NCBI GenBank assembly: GCA_024449915.1
Contig: JAMZAV010000153.1
Location: 186,001-250,000 of the forward strand
Direction: 5' to 3'
Source: Sweltsa coloradensis
Taxonomy: Eukaryota > Arthropoda > Insecta > Plecoptera > Chloroperlidae
DNA: 64,000 nucleotides
This document shows positions 11,897-24,974 of this stretch, piece after piece. A program made the position numbers and the translations under genes. The stretch's first letter is position 1; each line of letters opens with the position of its first letter. The notes beneath the pieces were generated by a model. The model had not been told where the DNA came from and made no database searches. It worked only from the letters and a program-made list of their open reading frames with translations.

Positions 11897-14800
11897 AAAT
11901 ATCGTAGAAATATAAATGTACTTTAAATAAGGTAAATGTCGCAAATTTTCATGAGACAAAGGCTCCGCAAAAAGCTATTTAAAAGAGATTTAGCAAATCT
12001 TTTATTTGTTTGTCACAATAAACTGTCAGTTCGGAGTTTTCTAAGAGAAAAGCGCGCATCTAGCTCAATCTATGCGAGCCCAACGCAAATAAGTGGCTAG
12101 AGCCTACTTTCCAGTAATAGAAATGAAATTGAAATTGATCACCGCGGATTCAGCGAGTTCATTATAATATGTTTACTGCGCTAATAGGGTGACGTGACCG
12201 TTCAAAGTTGGATTTCACGGCTGCATGAGGAGATAATTGAATAATCATTGACAGGTTGAAATGCCGGACAAAACGAGGAATGATCGAAACAACGCTATGT
12301 GGAATCATTGTAACATGACCAACAAGCGAACAATTTCAACGAGGGCAAATACAATATGTTCTATCGAAATAGATTGAAGGTTGTGTCAATGCAATAATCA
12401 GCATGGTCAATTGAAACTGCCATAAAAGAGGGTTTTTATATTTGAAACTATAAAGGTCCACAGGTTTATTTTAGATGAAGTAGTTGAAAGCAACAAATCA
12501 TTAATAATATTATGATTTCAAACATTGTTTTCGCTGCCAGAAATAATTGAAAAATTATATATTTTGAATGTTATTTCGCTGTTCGAATACTTTATTTATC
12601 CTGAAGTTGACGCACAGGCGTATTGAATCGACAGTGCAGGATTCATTGAGCAATCGAACACAACGAAATGACCGGGAAAGTATATAATCTATCTAACATC
12701 ATATTATCATATTATATATTATATATTCATATTATAATTGACATTCATAATTAATGAAATGGCATCAAATTAATAAACAACCAAATTTATGACAAAGTTA
12801 TTTTTTTACAGTAAAGACGAGATAAAAGATTAAAAATAACTGTGTCTACATAACAAAACATTTGAATCAAAGTGTAACGGTATATATAAGTAATAAGGTA
12901 CTATCATCAAATCATTAACTGAACAATGTACTACGTTTCCTGCGCACTTTGTTCTCAAGCAGCCATAGGCAATAAGACCATAATGCTAATGCAGTGTCTA
13001 GACTTTAGACAGTTTTGGGTTAATCCCCTTCAGATATATGAACAAGGAGACTGATAAGCCAGGGTTTAGCGTAAATACCCTCTTGGCAACAAGGCCAAAG
13101 ATCATTGATCTATCTATATTACAATTAAACTAAGGAAATTACATTTGAGCAAACCAATGCTGCGCACTGCAGGAGTTAGTTATACCTCACTTACTTCAAG
13201 ATGCCTATATAATGTTAAGAAGAGATGATGATATATTGGTTATACAATAAACCGAATATTACTGCGAGTACGTTTAGCAATGCAGTGATACAGGAATATG
13301 AGGTAGTCAAGAACATAAAGTTATCTATTATTATTATGTAGTACGCACAATGAAGAGTCCCCGAATTTTCATTTAACAATACGTTTCATCTGAACTATGG
13401 ACTTAATTTATCACATTTGGTAATATTTTTCATTTTGTTGTAAAATAATAATAAATCGATTAAGAGATTAGATTTAAAACAAGCGATGCAAATTGCTTTT
13501 AAAGATTCTTTAAATTTTTTAGTTCAAAGTATTTGAGCATTCTTACCGTTTACAGCAATCTGCGTAAACTCTTAAAGTGTCTTTTAAAATTATGACTCTA
13601 GCTGGATACTCAAGAAATTATTGGTTTGTCGCAATTTTGCCAACAATTATTTGTACATAACGTATATTACATCACAATTAAAATAGATTGGTCACAAAAT
13701 TAGATTGACTATTAATTGTACAGGAATTTTAAGCATAACCGTATGATCAAATTATTATATTGAAAAAGTAAAATTGGCCCACTAATCATAAATGAAAAAG
13801 TAACCTGTAATAAGTTAAAAGTCAAAAGTAATAATAAGTAACTGTAACCCCGCCAACTGATAGACTGGACGATACGGTAATGCTCTCTGGCGTTTGCAGC
13901 TCATCAGTGGTGGAGGCAGTGTGGCCACGATGAAATGAAGTGCCCCGGACTTGATTGATGGTGCTGATGCGTACTGACCGCACACGCAAAAACTAGGCAG
14001 GGTGAAATGTGTGCGTAATGGGGCAGTTATACGGGACATTGAGATCACTTATAGCTTCGACTATATGGATAGACGACCAAACGAACAGTTTGTAATCGTG
14101 CTGAAGCTAGAAGAGTTCATACTTATTTGTTTTAACAATTTTAGTAAATAAAAACTCTTCATTACAATTAAATAATAACGTTTCGGAAATCGATAGGCAT
14201 TTCCGTCATTAGGTTCAAAAAAACAAAAATCAAAATTAAACAAAATGTAAAAAAAAGTTACTAAAATGATAAATCACAGTTGTATTGTATTGTTAATATT
14301 TGTCTACCATGATTAATGTCTTTATTTGTTTTGATGTTTTTTTTTGCTCTTTTCTTTTTTCTGTTTCTCTTTCTGTGTCTCATTGGAACAGAGATGCATT
14401 GTAAAAATCGACATCTAATGGTAAAAATTACTGTTTCCTGGGGGTGCCTGATTATTAGCAGGCGGAGTCGTGGATTACTCCAGACTATTGGACAGGAAAC
14501 AAAAAAGAAAGGACAGGAGGAGACAGGAATCTTGGGGGATAGCGGATCATCCGCCCGGTACTTTATAAACCTGATGACATAAATGAATGTCGATTTCCGA
14601 AATGTGCCAAGTTATTTATACAGAAGAGTTGTCATCCACCAAATTGTTCATTAAATATTGAGCAGTTTGTACATTTGTGCCTTTCTATTATGCCAATCAA
14701 GTTCAGTAAACTTTGTAAAAAAGGTTATACCTCTTTTCATTCATAAATATCGGAAATTGCACAGCTTAAAATATTGAAACTCGCAGTAGTAAATATCACG

Positions 14801-17800
14801 CTGCATTTTACATTATGATTGGATTGTTTGCGATAAATGTTGAGTTCCGATTCGCAATAAGTTGAACACGAATATGTGACATTTCGATTACTGAATTTAA
14901 ATACTATTGTCTTTAAAAATTCTAAATTCAGAATAACTTAAGTAGATCTAAGCATAGATACAACTTCATATTCTGGACATCAATTTATGGTTCAGGAATA
15001 GTTCTGTAACACGAATCGTAACACATCGAAACACAACTATGGACCATGGGCTGGTTAGTTACCCGATAGTGCTATACTTTCCTGGACGCTTGTTCGCGTT
15101 TAGCGCATAATTAAACGACTATGATCAGTAATTGACGTAATTTGATAACCGGTCTTTATCTGTCAGAATTGTGTCGATAATTAATTATTGATTGACAGCT
15201 TCTACAGTAAACAGCATAATGAACGAAAAATACTATATGACGATATAGTACAATTGTCACGAAAGGGATAATGTTTTAAGCGTTTAATATATATATTAAA
15301 TCTGGAAGTTCGCATAATATTGTTTTAGGAAATGGTTTGTACGTCAAAAAAAGATTTTTTTTAAACTCGTGCAATTTAATGGTTTCTGAATGGCTTTGGT
15401 ATTAAGTTTATTCTAATTGCAAACGGTAGATTCTAGCACGCCTAGCTTTACCCATAAACTTTGCGTCCACGTTGTGGTTAAAACCATTGTTAACAGAACT
15501 TCACCAGTTGACCAAAGTCAAATTAGACTGTCGGACAAATTGATCACCACCTCAAACTTGCACTATGAATATAATTCCACAGACCCGCGCTCTAACCAAC
15601 CATACGCTTATCTGATTGATTCCCCCAACAGTGCCGCAAAGAACCAAAGTAAACACAGCCTCCAGCTATCGTCTTCTCCCAGCGGTACGCGCGTTAGAGC
15701 GTTGCGTCACGCCAGACGCCAGCGTCGAGACGCGGCGCTTGTTCATGCTAATACCCACTCGGCTTCTGAATACATTACACAAACAACATACACTAATAGA
15801 CTTTTTGTTCGGTGACAACACGGGTTTGAATTTTCAATTTGCATTTCCTCTTTGCAAAGAATCAAGTGGATTTTTTTTATATGATGGATAAAAAAAAAGG
15901 AATAGTTAACATCAACTATTGTAGAAGGCTTTGAATTGCAAATAGGCCTAATGTTTACATAACTTTCCCTATAGACACGGCTGATAAAGCGGTTCGCATG
16001 GCTTCAGCTGTTTAAGATGAACGGGTTTTAACGAGCACTCTTTGCAAAGGGTTTGGGCACAAAGAGTTAAATACATAAATAAGAAAGAGACATGGATCCA
16101 CCTGAAAATAAAGAGGGATAGACGCCGACAACGAACTGATTTATTTTATAACTGGCGGAAAAAAGAAATACTAGTCGAATTTCTTAACAAAACAACATAT
16201 TTAACATCTTCTAGACTTCATTCGTCATTCATTTCCAAAGTTAATTATCATTGGGAATACCGTTTGATAATCGATATGTCGATCGAAACTATAATTTCCT
16301 GTATCTATTACAAAATACAAGTTAAGCTTTTTCTAATAGATTATCGATAATATCGATCATTTTCACCTTTTGAGTAGCCATGAGTAACAAACATTCTTTA
16401 GGTTTGCCATTCAAGATGAACTATAGAACGATCTAAAACATAAACATGTTTTCAATGTTTGGATTGGATTGAGATATTTCAATTCCCTCCTCTTCTATTC
16501 TTCAGATAGTTTCATTTCTTCTACACAATTAACTATAAAATTGATAAAATCTCTTTTAAACTACTCCGGAAATACAAGTCTGTCTATAATCGCGCTTTAA
16601 GGAAGGTAATCGCCAACATTATGGCCTAGGCTGGTCACTAGAAAGGTCGACCGTTTAAAACAACGCTCACTGTTATTGTGATGGTAACGTCTCCTTTATG
16701 TTCACCATCTAAAGACCTTGCCCGTAGTTACTTTCTATGGTTTGCCGGCGTATCAGTTAGTCTGCAGCCTAGACCGTGGACAAAAACATGTTAACAGGAC
16801 AATTCTAGACTTTGAGTAATGACTAATCATATATCTGAGGGAGAATTACACATTTTGCGACGTTTATCCACACCGTTAGGACGGACAGCTGAGAGCAAAA
16901 ACACACCATGTTTTACTGCTCTATACTTTATCAAGCCTAGATTCAATAGAAGAAGGAAGATCCGTATGTGCCGAAACTTTACATTAATATTTAGGTACAC
17001 GTAACAAGATAGTAGTATGCAAAGCTGGGACATGAATCTATGTAAATAAGTCCAGAAAGCTCAAATGAAAATATTTGAATACATCTAGTTCTTTAACAGA
17101 CTATTATCCTCAGAGTTATTTTATACTGAATACTTTAATAAAAGCACCTTGAACCGACCTATGTTGACTCCATCGGTGAGCGAATATTGGCCCTTACATG
17201 ATCAGTATTTTAAAAGAAAAAACAAGTAGACAAAATAACTAGTATGTAAAGCAATAGGTTCTATCCGCAGTCAAAACTGTCGTCTTTGAAATTATTGTCC
17301 CTGAAGCTTTCTTGTGAACGTATCACCTCATTGGATGAACAATAAATTGTGTAAAGTAAGTTTTATTTTCCAATAGAAATCAATTTTTAAAGCTGAATAT
17401 AGGGTATACATTATACTATACCAACGTAAGATAAATACACAAATACTTTACAATATCGATATTTTTATGAATATTAGATCAACCAGTCATGCTTGAGAAG
17501 TGGTTGAGCTAAAAGCTGACAACCTGGGTTCGTACACCCCACTCATGATATAAAGCAAAGTTCAAAGCCCTTAGCGCTAATTGAATGGTTAAACAGCTAG
17601 TAAGTATTCTCGTATAAACAGATGTTCTTGATAAAGATCTCCCCCTAATTAGTATAGTGTGTAGAACTCTGCAGTCATTCATGTCTATGCCGTCGAGTCT
17701 TCGACCACTATACCAGGGGTATCTAGGTCATGTTCTAGACAACATTATCACAAGCTGTAAGGAAAGTATAGTCAGACGATCCGAAACTTATTTCATTACG

Positions 17801-20084
17801 TAGGAAGTTTAGATTAAAAGTCTTTGCATATTACAACATACCACGTCCGAGCCAAGTAGGGCAAGCAACAAATAAACGATGGACGAAAAAATTAAACATT
17901 GAAATGAGTTGGAGATAAAGACGACAAAAAATTAATTAAGATATGTTGGGTGCATGTAAATGGCAAGAATGTGAAAGCTCCCAGTCCCTCTTTGTTTTAG
18001 TGCATTTGTTATCAAATATATTTCTTGGAGTTGAGCCCAGCCATGGAGAATCTAGTAAGGTTTATTACGTACTGTGGATGGCTAATGTCGAAGGATTCAG
18101 GTTTGCATCCTCATTCAGTTTGTTTAAACTTCTCAAATGTTTTATCCATAAATGAATTGTTACTTAAGACATTGGAGCAATCTTAGCGGAAAGACAAAAT
18201 ATCAATCGTATACAAATAATAATGCGCCGTTCCACAGAAAATCAATTCTTGTAATTGGGTGCTTGGACAATAATTAAAACATATTTTTGAAAATATATTT
18301 ACTAATATGTATTACATTTAAGAAATATGTAATATGTCAAAAATGTGTAACAGTTATTATCGGAAACTTGGCAGAAAACGGTATTCTTAAAACTTGTGCT
18401 GAAATGCAAAAATGATGAAATATGATAATGTAAGATAATGTTAATCAATGTTTATGTAACGTAAAGTAAACTTAAGCGACCCTTTTAGTAGACAATATGT
18501 ATTTAAATAATTTTATATAAATAAGGAAAGACTTAAGAAGTATGCAGTTTTCAACGAAACCTAAATATGAAGTAGCTATAGCAAAATGAGTATAATATGC
18601 ATTTTTTTTTTACATTTGCCGGAAAGTGTACATACAAGGCAGGTTCGTATATTAACTGCATCTCTTGACCTCCTAAACGGGATGATGCTAGAAACGATGG
18701 ATTCAACGTAAGAACAGGGGTAAACACTAGGCCTACTGTAAAAATGTTCTTTTGTGAGTCTACTCTCTACAATGTATGAGTGGGTGTTGGAAACCGGCAG
18801 ATTCAATTCACCCAGGAAGCATAAACGAGCGTACAGTTTCTTGCCCGTGGTTTTCGGTGTTAGAGCCCCTCTAAGCGAGGGGTATGTTTTTCTCTCGCCT
18901 CTCTCGTAGCCAGCGCGGACAGATACCGTAGGGGGTTTTCCGGATAAATATTCATTGCGTTCTAGATGGTGTCACACATAGGCTCACCTGAGGCCCGCCC
19001 GCTAAATGCAAACACACACACACTCTTATCGGACAGCCAGCGAATGCGAGACGCGAGATTATGATTGAAGGTTTTTGATTTCATTTTCTTTCTGTCAGTT
19101 TGCTGTGATTGATGGTTAGAAGGTTCGAGAAACGAGCGCGCATATCTACAGCGCATTTTCACCGAGAAGCACGGTATTTGTAGGGAAATTAGAGATGGAA
19201 TCGAACTCAATACGGTTCCGAATTGGTTGGTTGTTTTTTATATCGGTAAATTGTCTTTATATCAGTTTTTCCTACTGAAATGCATTCTAGAGTCAGAAGT
19301 ATCGGCTTTTGTTATTGGTCGGTTGAATAACTTCGTAGCGGACATTTCAAGAGACTCGCGTAAACGTTCTCAAGTCCAAAGAGGTTATCGGAAAGACACT
19401 ATAGACAGTCCAACGAAATGTTGTTTGGCCACCGCCGATTAATCAGGAGAGCTTAACATGAACCTAGATTAGAAGGTGCGTCAATTCCGGGACTCCTGAG
19501 AGTAACCCTAAGGGTTAAGGGGAAACAATCGCTGGAGACGCTGAAATAGGGAGGCGGGGGAAGAGGGGGCCCTAGCTCGTTTCGATAAATTAAAACGAAA
19601 ATGTAAATGCGAAGGGGAATTGCCTATGTTGTGGAATTAATAAAATTAAAAATTTCGATTACGGCATCCACAAGATGGGTTAAATTAGAAATAGGGAGAT
19701 TGGTAGAATTCTCGCTGGCTGTATTTTACATGACACCCGAGCACTAATTAGTAAATCGGTTAAAAACAGAAATTAAAGCTGATAGCCTAAATCAACCTTC
19801 TGAACATGAGTGAATTTAAATTCCATATAGCATTGCCAGAGGCAAACCGAATAATTAAACAGGGTGTACTGCCTAATAGATTTACTAAATAAACGAGCAT
19901 GAACAAATTTCTCCACGAATGATAACCCCTCCCCATGCCTTGCGGTTTTAACTTTCAATGTTTGTAGTGGCAGTATATTGTGTCTATCCACGCGACCGTC
20001 TGTGCATGTCCAGATGGGTTCTGCGACGTCTGAACCCGGGGAATCGAATAGACCCAGAGCTTAGCTCTTATGCTCATCGTACAA
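11897..20084. other. Gene-free AT-rich DNA
   Basis: No supported gene. There is an AT dinucleotide-rich patch at about 12700-12740, a B-box-like CTGGGTTCGTACACCCC at about 17524 that may be a decayed SINE, and a 132-codon plus frame at 15417-15815 without an ATG start or recognisable motif. Confidence 0.4.
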
Positions 20085-20330
20085 CGCAAAACAAGGGACG
20101 TCGTCGGCGAACTTTCCTCTTCCCTTTGACTACCTCCCCGACGACGACGACAATGACAAGACGGACGATGACGCTGGCGACGACGATCACGATGTGGGGC
20201 AAACCCCAATCCCTCCCCGTGCCTGCCCCGGCCTGATTTTGTCAAAACCCACCGGCCCCGCCCCTCCCCCGCACACCTTCCCCCTTGCCCGTGTCTGGTT
20301 CTGACCAGCACACACCTGCCATACCAGTGT
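20085..20330 (+). other. GC-rich island with short Asp-rich open stretch
   Basis: A GC-rich block within AT-rich DNA, with several GAC/GACGAC runs. One plus-strand frame is open for about 80 codons (after TAG at about 20065 to TGA at about 20306) and would encode D-D-D-D-N-D-K-T-D-D-D-A-G-D-D-D. It lacks a start codon and clear splice sites. It may be an exon or simply low-complexity DNA. Confidence 0.25.
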
Positions 20331-20407
20331 TGCTCTGCGTCTCCCCTGTAAGTCCCACTCTTTTGGAAAAAATAATAACCATTGGACACTAATAACCTTA
20401 GCGTTGT

Positions 20408-20750
20408 GCGAAATTCAAACCACGCGAAATTACAGTTTTTTCGTGATATCTCGAGAACGATGCAAAATATCTAAAAACTAATTCTAGACCGCTATGTGGT
20501 TTTGTGAGAGCTATAGCCTGTACGAAAAAATATTGTATTGTGACGGTAATTAAGTTTTTTATTAGAATTTTAATTAATTAATTGCATATCTTAAATACAA
20601 ATCGCATCGATTATTATATTTGAATGTGTTTTCTTGCATTATATTGTTCTAACAAAACCACATTTCGGTCTAGAATCAGTTTTTAGATATTTTGCATCGT
20701 TCTCGAGATATCACGGAAAAACTGTAATTTTGCGTGGTTTTAATTTCGCG
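20408..20750. mobile_element. 343-bp inverted-repeat element with ~98-bp arms
   Basis: The arms 20408-20505 and 20652-20750 are about 95% complementary. Both contain GATATCTCGAGAACGATGCA, then A-A-A-T-A-T-C-T-A-A-A-A-A-C-T and T-C-T-A-G-A-C-C-G. The 146-base spacer is AT-rich and non-coding. It could fold into one long hairpin. Confidence 0.75.
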
Positions 20751-20935
20751 ACTGTCCCATTCTCTTAACTAACTAGAATGTGTCCATCCACTCAGGTGCA
20801 AAAAGTTATCACTAAAATCGATAGTAATGTAAAGGTATACTAAACACACAAAGGTAATGTTGTGTATTAACCTGCCCAGCGACATCTTGCCCTTGTTTTG
20901 TCGCTTAACTTTGTATAACGTAATTTTCGTAAAGT

Positions 20936-21153
20936 GGGCAACAAAACAACGTGTAAGATGGGCGTGTTAGAAGGCAGTGGGTAACAAAACAACGTGTAAT
21001 CTGGCCGTGTAAGAAGGCAGTGGGTAACAAAACAACGTGTAATCTGGCCGTGTAAGAAGGCAATGGGTAACAAAACAACGTTTAAGCGGGGAATGTTAGA
21101 AGGAAATGGGCAACAAAGCAACATGTAAGATGGGCGTGCTAGAAGGCAATGGG
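20936..21153 (+). repeat. 43-bp minisatellite, five units
   Basis: The unit begins GGTAACAAAACAACGTGTAA and continues T-C-T-G-G-C-C-G-T-G-T-A-A-G-A-A-G-G-C-A-G-T-G. Units two and three are nearly identical; outer units differ at about 10-20% of positions. 43 is not a multiple of three, so the array is not a coding repeat. Confidence 0.85.
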
Positions 21154-22184
21154 AATCCAACAATACCCAACGATATTGTTAAGTTAATGTTGCGTTTCAC
21201 TCATTGTTTATAGTGTATATATATACAACAATCTGTAGAATTTACAGTGTATAGATAGTTCACAAACAATGTGTGGGCATGTGGAACGGGTCTTATTTCA
21301 ATTTTATTAAACATGCATGAAATGCGTACATTCGGAGCTGGCACAAGGTTATACAATATATTATAATTTAGTAAAAATTAGTGTGCGATTGTTTGTACAA
21401 TTTTGTCAGTTTCATTGGATTATTTTTCTATTCATTTCTGAGATATCTGTTTTATAACTGAACAGGATATACGTTTTAAAATATATACCAGAAGATACCG
21501 CTGCCCAACCATATCAGACATGGCCGTACCGTTCTCCTCGTTAGTAATAGTATAATAGCTTGGTAACTGTTTATATTGCTGCTTGTAGCTTATGTGATTC
21601 GGGACTGTACCCCCTAACCAAGGGGGCCCCCCTGCTTTCAATACCGCTGGTGGTATCACTTATGAGATCCTGTATTGAGGTATCTAAGACGGTGCACTGA
21701 TCGTGTGTATAAATCAGTTCACATGGGTTACTCGCAGTTTTATCACAGTCAATTTAACGCAGGAACAAAACTCATCGATTTGATCAAAACCATTATTCGA
21801 ATTATTTATTTTTAATCAATCCTTTTTCACAACCGAAACTGTCAGTAACACTGAAATGTCAGTGAAAAACTTCAATTTAAACACATCAAACACAGTAAAA
21901 CACATTGGTTTTGACATTTTTGGATTTGGATTTACAAACATACAAAAACAAAACTACATTGTTGTATGTTTTTGTGGCTGATAAATAACATATTCTTTAT
22001 GTGAATAGAACGGCTCTTCTTTAACTTTGTTGGGAAATTTGATAATGATATTTTATAGTAACTGTTAAACTCCAATCAACTTAAACTAGAGCAAGTGTAC
22101 TTTTCCTGCGCCAACCTCAGCGACTCCTCTTACCGGCTACAGAAACTGCCTCCCAAAACACCAACAGTACATGCTCATTCTTAG

Positions 22185-22440
22185 GTTGTCATGGAAGCAA
22201 AAATCGAGGGCTCTATAATAACATTTTTCTAAAATTTGCTTTCAAATAATAACTTAAAAAATCATTTTTCGATTTTGGATTTTGTTAGAAAGTGTTAAAT
22301 CGTCCATATTCGTGACGTTTTTCTGTCTGATTAATGCAAAGCATGCTTTATTAACCACTCGGCAAAGTTCTATGTTCGTCGGATATTCCTGGCCGAGCGA
22401 ATAGCTATGTGCCAACTGCCAAACGTGTCGTATTCCTCAT
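22185..22440 (+). repeat. Dispersed repeat D, copy 1
   Basis: It begins TTGTCATGGAAGCAAAAATC, then G-A-G-G-G-C-T-C-T-A, and ends with C-C-T-G-G-C-C-G-A-G-C-G and AACTGCCAAACGTGTC. It matches 34780-35064 in the same orientation at its two ends, with a diverged AT-rich middle. No coding potential. Confidence 0.6.
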
Positions 22441-23552
22441 TGGTTAACACCCCCGCGCGCATCTACTAAGCCCCGACACCCCCCGAGAGCGGATAGATTT
22501 GAGTGAGACGAACTCAAACTTAGCGCCTAGGAAATGAATGACTCGGCTAGAGACAGTGACGGATTGAGGAGGAAATCACTCCCGTGTGAAGTGAGAGGAA
22601 GACATCGAATTCGGGATGAGTGAGTTGTCGTTTCGCAGGGGTAAATCTAGCGACGAGCTGTTGCCGATGCCGCAATGATGCCAAGTTGCCAGAGTAATCT
22701 TGCAGGGGTAACAAACACCAGAAACGTCCTTGGTTAATTTAATCATTTTTTATCCATGTAGATTTTTTAATTTACACTTTTTGGTCATATATTGTTAAAA
22801 AAATAAAATAATAAGTATGATTTGTGTTGTCCCTCATGGTCGAAAGATGGTTTATACTAAACTACGGATAATAATAAAAATGTTTTATGCTTTAAATATT
22901 TAATTCAAGATAAATATAGTTGACGTTCCTTCCAGAATTTCATCTTCACAACCTGACCAAAAAATGCATCTTTATCCAATCAAATAATTTTAATGGAAAA
23001 GTCACTAGACGTAAAAGGACAAGCCAACAAAAACTAGGTTGAAATAAATTGAAAATCAAACGGCTTTGATTCCAATTTATTCATTTTAATAATAATTTGT
23101 TTCCCCTTTCCCTTTCATTTTTTTCCCTATTATAACATTAATTTCTTCAAAATACAAAATTGAAAAGTGGAATGCAATCTCTAGGAAACGAAAAATATTT
23201 TTATATAATTTAATATTAATAACAGTTACAACAATATTTGTATTATGAACGTAGACTAAACCTAGAAAATGATACCAAATATAATAATAATGATTTGTAA
23301 ATGAAAAGTGACTCCTGAGATTGGTACGAACGGTGGTGGTGGTTGGTCGACCAGTAAAAATGACGGCGATATGTGATGAAGTATAGGGGAAATAGGCCTA
23401 AAAGGGGTGAGATGGTGTTTGATATGGAAACACAGGAGGTAAATCAAGAATTAGAAAGTGATTAGAATCTCTACACGGAATGTTTCAGTTAAGTACACTG
23501 TAAAATAAGTATTCTAAATGTTTCCATCATTTCCTAAAAATCTTGATCATTG

Positions 23553-23696
23553 CTTGGTTATCGCTCACTCGTCGATTGCGGTTGGGCCTACAGGGTTGGC
23601 TTGATCGCTTTGGTTTAATGTCCCCCACTAAAAATCAGTTATATGACTGAGTGAATTATATGACTGAGTGCATGGGTAGACTCTTAATACGATTTT
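23553..23696 (+). mobile_element. SINE A 3'-tail fragment
   Basis: It matches the family A tail in the plus orientation (GGTTATCGCTCACTCGTCGA, then the cccccact...aatcag block and gtagactct) and is 5'-truncated with no tRNA head. TTATATGACTGAGTG is duplicated within it. Confidence 0.75.
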
Positions 23697-24268
23697 AAAA
23701 AATTATTTACAAAGATAAAGAAACATTCTTAAAGACAGGATTTGAAAACTTGTCGTAGGCTTTCGGGGCCGGAGTCAATATAAAACACTTGGCTGTCGGG
23801 TGTCGCCGCGTCCATGATAGATGACAGGATTTGAAAAGTTCACAATATGTCACCGGAAGTTTACATTTAGCACCCGTACGTAGAGCAGGTCCCTTGCAAT
23901 ATACAGTTAAGATTTTTTTGAACCCATTTCCAGTTAGTAATGATGTGGGCGTTATTGGAAACCACAAATTTCCTAGCAAATGCGTCACTAAAAGACCTAC
24001 TTTAATCCATTACCACCTCACCTCTAGTGGCAGACAATACACGTGAAAGTTAACCCTATCCCCTCCGGAGTCTACATCACTACTTTTCACCTCGCGTATC
24101 GAGCCCGCGGGAATATTATTAAACGATCATTCTAAAAGTACGGGACGAAGCACTTTATTCGCGTGTTCACCTGTTAGGTGTAGAGAGTATGTGAATGTAT
24201 AGAGCTGGGTCACGTTAGTAATATATAGAGTTAGAGGGAGCGTTACAACGGTGTACGTGTTAGAGCGT

Positions 24269-24282
24269 GGGGGGGGGGGGGG
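24269..24282 (+). repeat. Poly-G tract (14)
   Basis: Uninterrupted run of 14 G, within a spurious short open frame. Confidence 0.9.
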
Positions 24283-24956
24283 TGGAGATAATGTAGCAAT
24301 GCGGCAGGTTGTTAATAAATGTGAAATTATAAGAACCCTTAGTGAAATGATCTATACCAAGCTTAAGAGTTTTTACACAACGCGTATCAAATATCTTGCA
24401 TTAAATACGATAATATCGCATTTTCAAAAAGTTTCCAAAACATTTTTTTTAGTGAGTTTATCTATTCAACATTTTACATGTTGGTAAATAAATATAGATA
24501 TTATTTACAAAAAAATTGTGCAGAAAGTAAAATTCAATGCACCTGGGATAGAAGATTTCGTTGTCATTGCAAGCAAAAAGAAAAACTTCCGAGTACACAT
24601 TATGAACATTTAATGTTAATTAATGTTACATAATATGTAAGTAAACAATTTAAAATTATAAGTTTTAAAGAAAAAAGTCGTTATGCATGTTCTTGTTAGA
24701 GTTTACACACCATAAATGTCAAAATGGCGGCAAAAGGGAGTGCAGGAACCTATTTGTAATATTACATAGGGATGTTCCCAGTAGACTCATGATCAAAACG
24801 TTTTCAAGTTAATAACGTAAAAGGGTGCGTGCAACATTTTGCATAATTCGAGAACTATCAATTTTGGAGCCGTATTAACAAACGGCTGACGTATCTCGAT
24901 GGAGAATATTCTGTGGTTGAGAGAAGTTTGAAAGTTTCAAGTAGAAACTTTGGTCT

Positions 24957-24974
24957 TTTGGTGGAGGTGCCGGG
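24957..24974 (-). repeat. Solo copy of the 18-mer
   Basis: Exact minus-strand CCCGGCACCTCCACCAAA, in unique-looking sequence with no repeat C flanks. Confidence 0.85.

Noticed and set aside
15417..15815. 132-codon plus-strand frame
   Set aside because: It opens on TTG rather than ATG, has no recognisable domain, and composition is as in its flanks.
19955..20389. 144-codon minus-strand frame rich in Arg
   Set aside because: It is the antisense of a GC-rich GAC-repeat block, with no motif and no codon signal.
20867..21163. 98-codon minus-strand frame with repeated L-P-S-N-x-P
   Set aside because: It reads through the 43-bp minisatellite, whose period is not a multiple of three, so the apparent protein repeats change phase.
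24722..24733. YY1/Pho-like AAATGGCGGC
   Set aside because: A single ten-base match in 64 kb is close to chance and nothing nearby supports a regulatory element.
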